Positions 25,753 through 34,273 are shown, numbered from the stretch's first letter. The stretch is DNA of 64,000 nucleotides from Devosia equisanguinis (GCF_900631955.1 NZ_UZWD01000033.1:1-64000), one strand, 5' to 3'. A program made the numbers and translations. The notes: generated from the sequence alone by a model not told the origin.

Positions 25753-26505
25753 TTATTCGGCGAAGTACGGGCCCTTGCCGTCAAACCACTTGGCGATCAG
25801 GGTGTCGACGGTGCCGTCGGCCTTGAGCGCGGTCAGCGCGTCGTCGATCTTGGTCTTGAGCTCGGCATCGTCCTTGCGCAGGCCGGCGCCGACGCCGCCA
25901 CCGATCAGGATATCCTCGCCCACGAATTCGATGGCGCCATTGGAGGCGGCAACCACCGGCTCGAGATAGGCACCATCGGCCAGGATGGTGTCGACATTGC
26001 CGGCCATCAGGTCAGCCATGTTCTGGTCGGCGGTGGTGAAGCTGACCACCGTATTGCCGCTGGCCAGGTTGGCTTCGGCATAGGCGGCCTGGATGGTGCC
26101 ACCCTGCACGCCGATACGGGCGCCGGAAAGATTGGCGAAATCCAGGGTCGAGCCGGGGGCGGCGACGAACTTGGACGGATCGGGCGGGAAATAATTCTGG
26201 GTGAAATCGATGGTGGCGAGGCGTTCCTCGGTGATCGACATGCCGGCCATGATCAGGTCGTAATTGCCGGCCAGCAGGTTCGGGATGATCGAATCCCAAT
26301 CATTGATGATCCACTCGCAGCTCAGCGCCGCCTTTTCGCAGATGGCATTGCCGAGGTCGATTTCAAAACCGGCCGGCGCGCCGCTATTGTCGAGGAAGTT
26401 CCACGGCGCATAGGCGCCTTCGGTGGCGATGCGCACGGTTTCCTGCGCCATTGCCGGCGTTCCCAGCGCGAGTGCCGCAACGGCGGCGAGGACAAGTTTC
26501 TTCAT
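25753..26505 (-). CDS. amino-acid-type ABC transporter periplasmic binding protein
   Basis: A 250-residue periplasmic receptor of the SBP_bac_3 family. The signal peptide MKKLVLAAVAALALGTPAMA is followed by QETVRIATEGAYAPWNF. Internal blocks GFEIDLGNAICEKAALSCEW, DLIMAGMSITEERL and FTQNYF are the usual ligand-site strands. The start at MKKLVLA is set by GGAG ten bases upstream. It is the second gene of the operon after the ATPase. The combination YAPWNF, GFEIDL and MSITEER is typical of cationic or polar amino acid receptors (lysine/arginine/ornithine/histidine type), but specificity is not proven. Confidence 0.88.
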   Translation of the reverse strand: MKKLVLAAVAALALGTPAMAQETVRIATEGAYAPWNFLDNSGAPAGFEIDLGNAICEKAALSCEWIINDWDSIIPNLLAGNYDLIMAGMSITEERLATIDFTQNYFPPDPSKFVAAPGSTLDFANLSGARIGVQGGTIQAAYAEANLASGNTVVSFTTADQNMADLMAGNVDTILADGAYLEPVVAASNGAIEFVGEDILIGGGVGAGLRKDDAELKTKIDDALTALKADGTVDTLIAKWFDGKGPYFAE

Positions 26506-26569
26506 AGGTTTTCTCCGTGCTGACTGGTTCGTTTGGTGCCCGGCTGTCCGGGTCTGGTTTCGCCTGCCG

Positions 26570-27367
26570 TCATTCGTGGTTGGCGGCATTGAGAAATTGC
26601 TTGAGGCGGGCCGAGCGGGTGGCGCCGAACACTTCGTCCGGCGTGCCCTCTTCCTCGATCAGCCCGAGATGGAGGAAGATGACGCGATCGGAAACGGTGC
26701 GCGCAAAGTCCATGTCATGGGTCACCAGGACCATGGTGCGGCCCTCGTCGGCGAGCAGCTTGATCACCCGCAGCACCTCGACTTCGAGCTCCGGATCGAG
26801 CGCGGAAGTGGGTTCGTCGAACAGCATGACGCGCGGGTTGATGCAGAGCGCCCGGGCGATGGCGGCGCGCTGCTGCTGGCCGCCGGACAATTGCGCGGGA
26901 TAAGCATCGGCCTTGGCGCCGATCCCCACCTTGTCGAGCATGGCGCGCGCTTCCGCCTCGACTTCGGCGCGGTCACGCTTCTGCACGACCAGCGGGGCTT
27001 CCATGACGTTCTCAAGCACCGTCATATGCGCCCAGAGATTGAACGACTGGAACACCATGCCCAGTTCGGAGCGGATGCGGCGGATCTGGCCTTCGTCGGC
27101 GATCTGGCGGTGCTGGCCCTCACCCTTGAGGCTGATCGCCTCGCCATCGATCAGCACATCGCCGCTATCGGGGATTTCCAGCATGTTGATGCAGCGCAGC
27201 AGGGTCGATTTCCCCGACCCAGAGGACCCGATCAGCGACACCACCTGCCCTTCGCGCGCCGTGAACGATATGCCCTTGAGCACCTCCAGGGTACCGAACG
27301 ACTTATGCAGATCGCGCAGTTCGACGACTGGCATCGCCCCCGCCACAGCGGGTTCAGCTTGCTTCAT
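26570..27367 (-). CDS. polar amino acid ABC transporter ATP-binding protein, HisP type
   Basis: A 265-residue ATPase with Walker [11 protein letters not shown]-loop [13 protein letters not shown], signature LSGGQQQRA and Walker [13 protein letters not shown]. The insertion before the Q-loop is typical of HisP. It is the first gene of the operon. The ATG at 27367 is preceded by AGGTGAG; a GTG two codons earlier is an alternative. Confidence 0.92.
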   Translation of the reverse strand: MKQAEPAVAGAMPVVELRDLHKSFGTLEVLKGISFTAREGQVVSLIGSSGSGKSTLLRCINMLEIPDSGDVLIDGEAISLKGEGQHRQIADEGQIRRIRSELGMVFQSFNLWAHMTVLENVMEAPLVVQKRDRAEVEAEARAMLDKVGIGAKADAYPAQLSGGQQQRAAIARALCINPRVMLFDEPTSALDPELEVEVLRVIKLLADEGRTMVLVTHDMDFARTVSDRVIFLHLGLIEEEGTPDEVFGATRSARLKQFLNAANHE

Positions 27368-27406
27368 GCTCACCTGGCCCGGGACGCGGGCGCCTTCCTG
27401 ACTGGC

Positions 27407-27433
27407 GATTGCCTAATTGCTAGGCTGGCAATC
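27407..27433. promoter_or_regulatory. inverted repeat upstream of the amino-acid ABC operon
   Basis: GATTGCC (27407-27413) and GGCAATC (27427-27433) are separated by 13 bases, 40 bases upstream of the ATPase start. The layout suits a dimeric regulator; no regulator is encoded next to it. Tentative. Confidence 0.3.
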
Positions 27434-27526
27434 TTGACCGTTTGGTAGAAAAGCAGATGCTGGCCAGAGTGCAAGCGTCAAATCACCCGGCGTCGATCAC
27501 GCCACCATTTTAGACATGGAATTCCA

Positions 27527-28318
27527 GTGTTTTTTGTTCTGTCGAAGGTTTTCTGGCTGCTGGCGCAGCCGCTGAGCATTGTTCTCGTGCTGTTGGCCTG
27601 CGCCATCGTCCTGCTCTTTGTCGGCCGCCGCAAGCTCGCGATCGCCCTGCTCGTTCCGACGGCGCTGGTGCACACGCTCACCAGCTTTACCAGCTTCGGC
27701 TATGTGATCATCCAGCCGCTCGAAGCCAGGTTTTCGGTGCCGGAAACCATGCCAGAAAATGTCGCCACCATCATCGTCCTGGGTGGCGCCACACTTGCCC
27801 GCCCCAGCACAGCCCGACAGACAAGTGAACTCAATGAGGCCGGGGACCGGCTGACCACCGCGCTATGGCTTGCCCGGTTCTATCCCGAGGCGAGCCTGGT
27901 GCTGAGCGGCGGCGCCGGTCTGCTCGATGACACCACCGAGGCCGAAGCCACCACCATGCAGCGCTTCTTCATCCAGCAGGGCATCGCCCCGGAACGGCTG
28001 GTGCTGGAGGAAGCGTCCCGCAATACTGATGAGAACAGTGCCTTCACCCGCGACTATCTCGCCACCGTCGATGGCCCGGCCATTCTCGTCACCTCGGCCT
28101 TCCACATGCCGCGCTCAATGGGTCTATTCCGCAAGCAGGGGCTCGATCTCATCGCCTGGCCGACTGATTATCGCAGTTCCGGGCGTGAAGGCTTCGGCTT
28201 CGACATTGCCAACCCGGTCAACAATCTCAGCGTCACCACCGTGGCGATGAAGGAGTGGATCGGACTTGTTGTCTATCACTGGACCGGACGCACCGCCGAC
28301 CTGTTGCCGAGCCCATGA
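27527..28318 (+). CDS. YdcF/ElyC/SanA-family (DUF218) membrane protein
   Basis: A 263-residue protein with two N-terminal membrane helices (about residues 5-30 and 37-60), then a DUF218 domain from about residue 78. The domain has IIVLGGAT, SELNEAGDRLTTALWLA, LVLSGGAG and LEEASRNTDENS followed by ILVTSAFHMPRSMGLF. E. coli ElyC, of the same family, affects peptidoglycan precursor (lipid carrier) metabolism. The start is a GTG; an ATG 11 bases earlier is out of frame. It is monocistronic, ending in a shared bidirectional hairpin. Confidence 0.85.
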   Translation: MFFVLSKVFWLLAQPLSIVLVLLACAIVLLFVGRRKLAIALLVPTALVHTLTSFTSFGYVIIQPLEARFSVPETMPENVATIIVLGGATLARPSTARQTSELNEAGDRLTTALWLARFYPEASLVLSGGAGLLDDTTEAEATTMQRFFIQQGIAPERLVLEEASRNTDENSAFTRDYLATVDGPAILVTSAFHMPRSMGLFRKQGLDLIAWPTDYRSSGREGFGFDIANPVNNLSVTTVAMKEWIGLVVYHWTGRTADLLPSP

Positions 28319-28322
28319 AAAA

Positions 28323-28343
28323 AGGCGGCCACTGGGGCCGCCT
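28323..28343 (-). terminator. rho-independent terminator, minus strand (possibly bidirectional)
   Basis: AGGCGGCC (28323-28330) pairs with GGCCGCCT (28336-28343) around a five-base loop. On the minus strand a run of six T follows. It terminates the UPF0391 gene and may also serve the converging YdcF-like gene. Confidence 0.85.
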
Positions 28344-28388
28344 AAGTGTCGTCAGGAGGAGGTCGGGAGGGGAAGAGGGTTAGAAAAC

Positions 28389-28553
28389 TCAGGTCCGGCG
28401 GAAGAGGCCGATGACCAGAGAAATGACCAGGAAAGCCAGGAACAGGAAGAACAGAATCTGCGCAATTCCTGCCGAGGCGCCCGCAATACCACCGAAGCCA
28501 AGAACACCGGCAATAAGCGCGATCACAAGGAAGACCAGAGCATAGTACAGCAT
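28389..28553 (-). CDS. UPF0391/DUF1328 small membrane protein (YtjA-like)
   Basis: A 54-residue, almost entirely hydrophobic protein, missed by length-filtered gene finding. [20 protein letters not shown] and [20 protein letters not shown] are two membrane helices around GGIAGASAG, and the tail is FRRT. This is the UPF0391 family. GGAG lies seven bases before the ATG. An exact EcfG promoter upstream makes it a distant member of the stress regulon. Biochemical role unknown. Confidence 0.88.
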   Translation of the reverse strand: MLYYALVFLVIALIAGVLGFGGIAGASAGIAQILFFLFLAFLVISLVIGLFRRT

Positions 28554-28583
28554 GGGAAACTCCATGAATAAACCTGCTCATAA

Positions 28584-28608
28584 AACGCGCCGCCATTGCC
28601 GAAGTTCC
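28584..28608 (-). promoter_or_regulatory. EcfG-dependent promoter (GGAAC-N16-CGTT)
   Basis: Minus-strand GGAAC (28608-28604), 16 bases, CGTT (28587-28584), 31 bases upstream of the UPF0391 start. Same spacing as the promoters in the stress locus 7 kb away. Confidence 0.87.
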
Positions 28609-28754
28609 AGCCTCCGAAAAATAGCGTCAGTGGTGGAGGTATGCGGTCGTCTGCTTTAGCGCTTGGCGCGAAAGGCGCCGACGTCTCGGGCCTTTTCCGC
28701 TACCCTCCCTCAGTGCACGGCACGGGAAGCCCGATTGCATTTGGCCACAAGCTC

Positions 28755-28880
28755 TCACCCCCCACCCCGGCCCTCCCCGCAGGCCGGGAGGGAGAAGAAC
28801 CAGTGCTTTGGGCAAAATCTCGCGCCAAACGCGATGCGGCTCCTCCCCCTTGACGGGGGAGGCTGGGTGGGGTGTGCAGC
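28755..28880. repeat. palindromic intergenic repeat
   Basis: The 400 bases between the UPF0391 gene and uxuA hold no credible gene. They contain CACCCC-rich and complementary GGGTGGGG-rich ends (about 28755-28773 and 28862-28878), with internal hairpins including CTCCCCC/GGGGGAG (28842-28860). The whole could fold into one long stem. Such elements are dispersed in many Hyphomicrobiales genomes; copy number cannot be judged from one window. Short frames across it are artefacts. Confidence 0.5.
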
Positions 28881-28954
28881 GCGCTCGAACCCAAAGGCAA
28901 TGCCCCTGCCTCAAGCCGGCGGTCGAGACTGAACCGACCTAACCCCGAGCTGTT

Positions 28955-30172
28955 TTATCGCCCCAGACCGAAGTCGTGGTGCTCCAGCGCCGTCATCACC
29001 CCACGCAATTCGGCGAGGCCCTTCATGCGGCCGATGGTCGGGTAGCCGGGCTGCGAGCGGCGGCCGAGATCATCGAGGATGTCCTGGCCATGGTCGGGCC
29101 GCATGGGGATCTGCCAGTCGGCGCGACCCTCGGCCTTCCTGCGGCGCTCCTCGGCAATGACAGCCGCGATGACCGCAACCATGTCGGTATCGCCACCCAG
29201 ATGCTCCGCCTCGTAGAACGAGCCGGCGATATCGTCGCTGTCGCGTTTGACATTGCGCAGATGCAGGAAGTGAATTTTCGGGCCGAAGCGCTGTACGATC
29301 CCCGGCAGGTCGTTGTCCGGCCGCGCACCCAGCGAGCCGGTGCAGAAGGTCATGCCGCTGGCAGGACTGTCGACCGCGTCGAGAATGTACTTGTAGTCCG
29401 CCTCGGTGGACATGATGCGCGGCAGGCCCAGCAAAGCGAATGGCGGATCGTCCGGGTGGCAGCAGAGGCGAAGGCCCAGCTCTTCGGCCGTGGGCACCAC
29501 CTGTTCGAGAAAGTCGATGAAATGGGCCTGCAGCTGTTCGCGGCTGATGGCGCCATATTCGTCGAGATGGGCCTGCACGTCTTCGAGCGTCATCGACTCG
29601 GTCGAACCCGGCAGGCCCATGGTCACGTTGCGGGCGAGCTGCTTTTTCTCGTCATCATTCATATCGGCGACGCGCCGCGCCGCTTCGTCGGCAATGGCAT
29701 TGGTATAGTCGGCCGGCGCACCCGGTCGCTTGAGGATGTGAATGTCGAACGCGGCGAAGTCGTTAATATCGAACCGCATGCAGGAGCCGCCATTGGCCAC
29801 AGTCCAGCGCAGATCGGTCCGGGTCCAGTCGAGCACTGGCATAAAATTGTAGCAGATGGTCTCGATGCCACTGGCCGCCAGGTTGTGCATCGAGATCTTG
29901 TAGTTCTCGATATGCTCGCGCCAATTGCCCTTCTGCTTCTTCATGTCCTCGGTGACGGGCAGGCTTTCAACCACGTCCCAGGTCAGCCCGGACGGCGAGC
30001 CATCCTTGCGGGTCTGGATGTCCTGGTGCCGCCTGGCGATTTCCTCCGCCGTCCACACCACACCATTGGGCACGTGATGCAAGGCACTCACGACTCCAGC
30101 CGCACCCGCCTGGGTGATGTCATCGATGCTGGTCAGGTCCTTGGGGCCAAACCACCGCCACGTCTGTCGCAC
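28955..30172 (-). CDS. uxuA: mannonate dehydratase UxuA
   Basis: Cytoplasmic enzyme converting D-mannonate to 2-keto-3-deoxygluconate in glucuronate catabolism. The 405-residue protein has the family start MRQTWRWFGPKDL, the block HHVPNGVVW, NFMPVLDWTRTDL, LCCHPDDPP, FCTGSLG, HFLHLRN and MRPDHGQDILDD. The Cys, His and Asp ligands of the metal site (HPDD, RPDHG) are present. The start is a GTG with GGAG nine bases upstream. It is monocistronic but shares an operator-like palindrome with the hexuronate operon at 31.6-37.1 kb, which supplies the later steps or uptake. Confidence 0.95.
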   Translation of the reverse strand: MRQTWRWFGPKDLTSIDDITQAGAAGVVSALHHVPNGVVWTAEEIARRHQDIQTRKDGSPSGLTWDVVESLPVTEDMKKQKGNWREHIENYKISMHNLAASGIETICYNFMPVLDWTRTDLRWTVANGGSCMRFDINDFAAFDIHILKRPGAPADYTNAIADEAARRVADMNDDEKKQLARNVTMGLPGSTESMTLEDVQAHLDEYGAISREQLQAHFIDFLEQVVPTAEELGLRLCCHPDDPPFALLGLPRIMSTEADYKYILDAVDSPASGMTFCTGSLGARPDNDLPGIVQRFGPKIHFLHLRNVKRDSDDIAGSFYEAEHLGGDTDMVAVIAAVIAEERRRKAEGRADWQIPMRPDHGQDILDDLGRRSQPGYPTIGRMKGLAELRGVMTALEHHDFGLGR

Positions 30173-30180
30173 CTGGAAAC

Positions 30181-30196
30181 TCCATTCTTGTATGGA
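30181..30196. promoter_or_regulatory. operator-like palindrome in front of uxuA
   Basis: TCCATTCTTGTATGGA is an inverted repeat with one mismatch, lying over the ribosome-binding region nine bases upstream of uxuA. Its minus-strand form, CTTCCATACAAG, shares CTTCCATAC and CATACAAG with the sequences in front of the TRAP operon, suggesting one GntR-type regulator for both. Confidence 0.5.
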
Positions 30197-30259
30197 AGTT
30201 CAATGCCACAATCGGCGCTGCGTCGGAAGCCTCATTGATGCCGCACACGGCTCATGCGC

Positions 30260-30883
30260 TCACTTGCGCATGTCGCGGTCATAGACGAATTTCGGCATTT
30301 CCCATTTGAAGGCGATGGCGAGGGTACGCAGGGTAAAGCCGAGGATGATCGAGCCGATGACCATGAGATCGATGGGCACGCCGGCTCCGAGCCCGGCGAA
30401 ATAGACGATGCCGGTGATCATCGATACGGTGGCGTAAAGCTCGCCCTGGAAGATCAGCGGAATATCATTGCACAGCACGTCGCGCAGGATGCCGCCGGCG
30501 GTTCCGGTCACCATGCCGGCGACAATGACGATGATCGGATGCACACCCGCTTCGATGCCGATATTGCAGCCGATGACGGTGAAAACCACGAGGCCCAGCG
30601 CATCGAGCAGCAGAAACGGCCATTTGAGCCGATCCACCAGCCGCGCCAGCGGAATGGTGGCCAGCGCCGCGCCGCAGACCAGCAGCAGTACATAGGGGTT
30701 CTTGACCCAGACCAGCGGATAGTGATCGAGCAGGATATCGCGCAAGGTGCCTCCGCCCAGGGCGGTGACGCAGGCGATGAGGCAGACGCCGAACCAGTCC
30801 ATATTGCGGCGCCCGGCGGCCAGGGCTGCGGTCATCGCTTCGGCGGCAATGGCGATGTAGAAGGCAATCAGCAGCATGGTCAT
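30260..30883 (-). CDS. TRIC/UPF0126-family cation channel protein
   Basis: A 207-residue inner-membrane protein with seven hydrophobic segments and an internal duplication. The two glycine-rich signatures GGGTLRDILLDHYPLVWV and GGILRDVLCNDIPLIF mark the UPF0126 (YicG/trimeric intracellular cation channel) family. The start at MTMLLIAFY is preceded by ACGGAA; the open frame continues far upstream but only as shadow of the opposite gene. No operon partner. Confidence 0.88.
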   Translation of the reverse strand: MTMLLIAFYIAIAAEAMTAALAAGRRNMDWFGVCLIACVTALGGGTLRDILLDHYPLVWVKNPYVLLLVCGAALATIPLARLVDRLKWPFLLLDALGLVVFTVIGCNIGIEAGVHPIIVIVAGMVTGTAGGILRDVLCNDIPLIFQGELYATVSMITGIVYFAGLGAGVPIDLMVIGSIILGFTLRTLAIAFKWEMPKFVYDRDMRK

Positions 30884-30967
30884 TTTCCGTGCGGCGCGAA
30901 AATCGGGTTGTGGGCCGCGCGTCCCGATAGCAGCATGTGCCTGTCCTTCCCATTGGAAACAAGCCCC

Positions 30968-31588
30968 ATGCGTCAGCCCGCCAGTGTCCGCACGCTCGAA
31001 GAATTCGGCCGCGTCCGGCTGAGCGACAGCTTCTTCATGCGCGACTTTCTCTATTCCGAGATCGCCGTGATCAATGGCTTTGCCAACCTGCCCGACGATC
31101 CCGACCTTGCCATAGCTGCGGGCACCAAGCTCTGCGAGGACCTGCTGGAGCCACTGCAACAGCATTTCGGCCGGATCTCGATCCGCTCGGCCTATCGTTC
31201 CCCGGAGGTCAACGGTTTCGGTAATGCCAATGGGCTCAATTGTGGGAGCAATGAAAAGAACTATGCGGGCCATATCTGGGACCATCGCGACGCCGAGGGT
31301 CGCATGGGCGCCACGGCATGCATCGTGGTCAACCGCTTCATTCCCTATTACGAGACGACCGGCGACTGGGAAGCCCTGGCCTGGTGGGTGCATGACCACC
31401 TGCCCTATTCGGACATGGAGTTCTTTCCCCGTTATGCCGCGTTCAACCTGCAATGGCGCGAAGACCCGGTGCGGCGCATCTACAGCTTCATCCCGCCCCG
31501 CCGCGGCCTACTTACCCGCCCCGGCATGGACAATTGGAGCGGCAAGCATGAGGCGGCCTATGCGGGCATGCTCAATGCGCTTGGCTAA
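30968..31588 (+). CDS. uncharacterised protein with peptidase M15-like features
   Basis: A 206-residue protein with no signal peptide. The segment ISIRSAYRSPEVNGFGNANG, then GHIWDHRD and, later, WWVHDHLPYSDMEFFP, resembles the SxRS...H...D...H layout of the M15/Hedgehog-like DD-peptidase fold, but the spacing is not canonical. The true start is the ATG for MRQPASVR; the long frame before it is antisense shadow of the TRIC-like gene. Its stop overlaps the stop of the converging kdgF gene. Function not known. Confidence 0.6.
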   Translation: MRQPASVRTLEEFGRVRLSDSFFMRDFLYSEIAVINGFANLPDDPDLAIAAGTKLCEDLLEPLQQHFGRISIRSAYRSPEVNGFGNANGLNCGSNEKNYAGHIWDHRDAEGRMGATACIVVNRFIPYYETTGDWEALAWWVHDHLPYSDMEFFPRYAAFNLQWREDPVRRIYSFIPPRRGLLTRPGMDNWSGKHEAAYAGMLNALG

Positions 31589-31920
31589 AGAAAATCCGCC
31601 CGGTGCGGCGTAAACACATCCACCAGCCGCCCCTTTTCCAGCGCCACGACACCATGCACCAAGCCTGACGGCACGATGAAGCTGCCGCCTTCGCCGACCA
31701 CTTCCGTCACTCCGTCGATGGTCACCTCGAAACTGCCCTCGGCTACATAACTGACCTGGATATGCGGGTGACTGTGCAGCGCGCCGACGGCGCCCTTTTC
31801 GAAGCCGAACTCGACCTGCATCAGTTCCGGGGTATGGATGAGCACACGTCGCGTATTGCCGGGCGCCAGCTCGGTCCATTCGGTTTCGTTGGGCTGGGCG
31901 AAGAATTTCTGTTCAGTCAT
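31585..31920 (-). CDS. kdgF: cupin KdgF (unsaturated uronate ketonisation)
   Basis: A 111-residue single-domain cupin. GALHSHPHIQVSYVAEGSFEVTIDG and FIVPSGLVHGVVALEKGRLVDVFTPHRADFL match KdgF, which converts 4,5-unsaturated monouronates from pectin or alginate to linear ketonised forms. The metal-binding His residues of both cupin motifs are present. The start at 31920 is set by AGGTGA. It lies four bases after kduD, at the end of the hexuronate operon. Confidence 0.88.
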   Translation of the reverse strand: MTEQKFFAQPNETEWTELAPGNTRRVLIHTPELMQVEFGFEKGAVGALHSHPHIQVSYVAEGSFEVTIDGVTEVVGEGGSFIVPSGLVHGVVALEKGRLVDVFTPHRADFL

Positions 31921-31924
31921 CAGT

Positions 31925-32686
31925 TCACCTTGCGAGCCAGCCGCCATCGACAGGGATGACGGCGCCGTGCATGTAGTTGGAAGCGGGCGCGAGAAGGAAC
32001 ACGGCGGCATCGCCGATATCCGACGGCACGCCCCAGCGTCCCACAGGAATACGCCCGAGAATGGCCGACGAACGATCCGGGTCGTTGCGCAGCGCCTCGG
32101 TATTGTTGGTCTCGATGTAGCCGGGGGCGATGGCGTTCACATTGATGCCGCGCGCCGCCCATTCATTGGCCAAAAGCCGGGTAATGCCCAATACACCACT
32201 CTTGGACGCGGTATAACTGGCCACCCTGATGCCACCCTGAAAGCTCAGCATCGAGGCAATGTTGACGATCCGCGCCCTTCGCCCCTCGGCCAGTGCCTTG
32301 CGCCCCAGCGCCTGGCAGAGGAAGAACATGGTCTTGAGGTTGATATCCATCACCGCGTCCCAGTCGGCTTCGGTGAAGTCGACCGCATCCACGCGCTTGA
32401 TGATGCCGGCATTGTTGACGAGACCATCGATCGGACCATGCTCGGACCAGGCCGTATCGAACATCGCCTGGGCGTCGCGAACCGATCCCAGGTCCGCCCG
32501 CATGGCGGCAAAGTCGGCGCCCTGTTCGGCCATCAGCGCCGCCGTCTCGTCCATGCCGGAGCGTCCGACACCAATGACCTTGCCCCCGGCCCGGCCGATG
32601 CAGAGCGCGATGCCCTGCCCGATGCCGGTATTGGCGCCGGTGACCAGAATGGTCCTGCCCGCAAGGCCGAAGGCGGACAGGTCCAT
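31925..32686 (-). CDS. kduD: 2-dehydro-3-deoxy-D-gluconate 5-dehydrogenase KduD
   Basis: NAD(P)-dependent short-chain dehydrogenase that reduces 2,5-diketo-3-deoxygluconate to 2-keto-3-deoxygluconate. The 253 residues carry the cofactor motif TGANTGIG, NNAGI, and the YTASKSG active site. The start overlaps the kduI stop by one base (TGATG). Confidence 0.9.
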   Translation of the reverse strand: MDLSAFGLAGRTILVTGANTGIGQGIALCIGRAGGKVIGVGRSGMDETAALMAEQGADFAAMRADLGSVRDAQAMFDTAWSEHGPIDGLVNNAGIIKRVDAVDFTEADWDAVMDINLKTMFFLCQALGRKALAEGRRARIVNIASMLSFQGGIRVASYTASKSGVLGITRLLANEWAARGINVNAIAPGYIETNNTEALRNDPDRSSAILGRIPVGRWGVPSDIGDAAVFLLAPASNYMHGAVIPVDGGWLAR

Positions 32687-33516
32687 CAGAGCAGGTCCTC
32701 CATGGCCACCTTGTCGACATCAGTGTAGTCGACATTGTCGCCGGCCATGGCCCAGATGAAGGTATAGGCGCCGGTGCCTGCACCGCAATGGATCGACCAG
32801 GGCGGGGAGAGGATGGCCTGCTCGTTGCGCACGATCAGGTGGCGGCTTTCGGTCGGCTCGCCCATCAGATGCACCACGAAGGCGTCGGGCTTGAGATCGA
32901 AATAGAGATAGGCCTCCATGCGCCGGTCATGCACATGCGCCGGCATGGTGTTCCAGACCGAGCCCGGTGCGAACTGAGTGAGCCCCACCACCAACTGGCA
33001 GGTTCTCACGCTGTCGGCATTCACATATTGATAGATCGAACGCTGATTGGCGGTTTCCTGACTGCCGAGATCGAGCCGCTTGGCGCCGGACTGCTGCAAT
33101 AGCGTTGTGGGGTAGCTGGCATGGGCCGGCGCGCTGAGCAGATAGTATTTTGCACCCTCCCCACCGAAACGCACGTCTTTCGCGCCCATGCCGACATAGA
33201 GCATGTCGCGGGGTCCGACCGCATGCTCGACACCGTCGACATGGACCTGGCCGGCTGCACCGATATTGACCGCGATCAACTCTCGCCGGTCGAGGAAATT
33301 GGCGGTGCCGGTAGGCTTGATTGTGTCCAGCGCCAGCGGCGTACCTGCGGGTACCGCGCCCCCCACAGCCATGCGGTCATAATGGCTATAGGTCCAGCGC
33401 ACCTGTCCGGCCACGAACAGATCGTCGATGAGAAAGTTTTCGCGCAGTTCATTGGTCCCCAGCCCGGCGGCGGTGATGGGATCGATGGCGAAACGGATGT
33501 CGAATTCTGTGGTCAT
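32686..33516 (-). CDS. kduI: 5-dehydro-4-deoxy-D-glucuronate isomerase KduI
   Basis: Isomerase acting just before KduD, turning 5-keto-4-deoxyuronate into 2,5-diketo-3-deoxygluconate. The 276-residue double-cupin protein has the family segments FDIRFAIDPITAAGLGTNELRENFL, RRELIAVNIG and the metal site PAHVHDRRMEAYLYF. It overlaps the regulator gene upstream as ATGA and kduD downstream as TGATG. Confidence 0.95.
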   Translation of the reverse strand: MTTEFDIRFAIDPITAAGLGTNELRENFLIDDLFVAGQVRWTYSHYDRMAVGGAVPAGTPLALDTIKPTGTANFLDRRELIAVNIGAAGQVHVDGVEHAVGPRDMLYVGMGAKDVRFGGEGAKYYLLSAPAHASYPTTLLQQSGAKRLDLGSQETANQRSIYQYVNADSVRTCQLVVGLTQFAPGSVWNTMPAHVHDRRMEAYLYFDLKPDAFVVHLMGEPTESRHLIVRNEQAILSPPWSIHCGAGTGAYTFIWAMAGDNVDYTDVDKVAMEDLL

Positions 33517-34268
33517 GACAGGTCCTGAAGTGATGAGCTTTGCTCGGCCAGCCGGGCGCGATAGCGGTCCTGGCTGCGCGAGAGATGCTCTCGCATGGCC
33601 TCGCGCGCGCCCTCGGCATCGCGCGTGGAGATGGCGTTGAGAATGCGGCGGTGCTCTTCGTGCAGCCCCGCCTGGTAGTCATAGGTCAAGACGCTTTCCG
33701 TGCCCCAGGGCGAGGCGACGTCGCAGGGAATGGTGCGACTGCCAAGAGCATCGAGCACCTCGATATAGAAGGGATTGTTGGTGGCCGCGGCAATCGCCCG
33801 GTGAAAGGCAAAGTCGGTCTTGCCGGTCGGGTTGCCGATGGCCAGCAGGCGGCCGAACTCATTCCACGCCTCAAGGATTGCCGCCTCCTGGCTGGCGCTG
33901 CGCCGCTGCGCCGCCAGCCCCGCGGATTCGATCTCGATGCCCATGCGCACTTCGAGCACGTTGAGCGCCACCGAGATCTTGTTCGAGCGTTCCCCGCCAA
34001 TGCTCGAAAAGGCCGATGTCGGGCCCGACATCACGAACACACCGGCGCCCTGGCGCGACTGCACCAGCCCATCGGCGGCAAGCGCCGCGATGGCCTCGCG
34101 CACCACCGTGCGACTGACGCCGAAATGCTGGGTGAGCTGGCTTTCGGTCGGCAGTTTCTCGCCGGCCCCAACCTCGCCGCTGCCGATGCGCTTGCGCAGC
34201 GCCTCGACCACCATTTCAGCCAGTTTGGGTTTGCGCGCCGGAGGCGGCGTTGCTTCGATCACAGACAT
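33513..34268 (-). CDS. GntR-family regulator, FadR subfamily, of the hexuronate operon
   Basis: A 251-residue regulator. The winged helix covers about residues 15-80 (LPTESQLTQHFGVSRTVVREAIAALAADGL) and the FCD domain carries FAFHRAI, LHEEHRRI and REHLSRSQ as metal-ligand positions. The start at MSVIEAT is five bases after dctM. It lies inside the operon between transporter and enzyme genes, so a KdgR/UxuR-like role in repressing this operon and uxuA until a ketodeoxy acid appears is likely. The palindromes before dctP and uxuA are candidate targets. Confidence 0.88.
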   Translation of the reverse strand: MSVIEATPPPARKPKLAEMVVEALRKRIGSGEVGAGEKLPTESQLTQHFGVSRTVVREAIAALAADGLVQSRQGAGVFVMSGPTSAFSSIGGERSNKISVALNVLEVRMGIEIESAGLAAQRRSASQEAAILEAWNEFGRLLAIGNPTGKTDFAFHRAIAAATNNPFYIEVLDALGSRTIPCDVASPWGTESVLTYDYQAGLHEEHRRILNAISTRDAEGAREAMREHLSRSQDRYRARLAEQSSSLQDLS

Positions 34269-34273
34269 GACGA

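Noticed and set aside
30254..30967. Upstream extension of the M15-like protein, an additional 238 codons
   Set aside because: The extension is antisense to the TRIC-family gene and has an unlikely composition. The ATG at 30968 begins a sensible protein.
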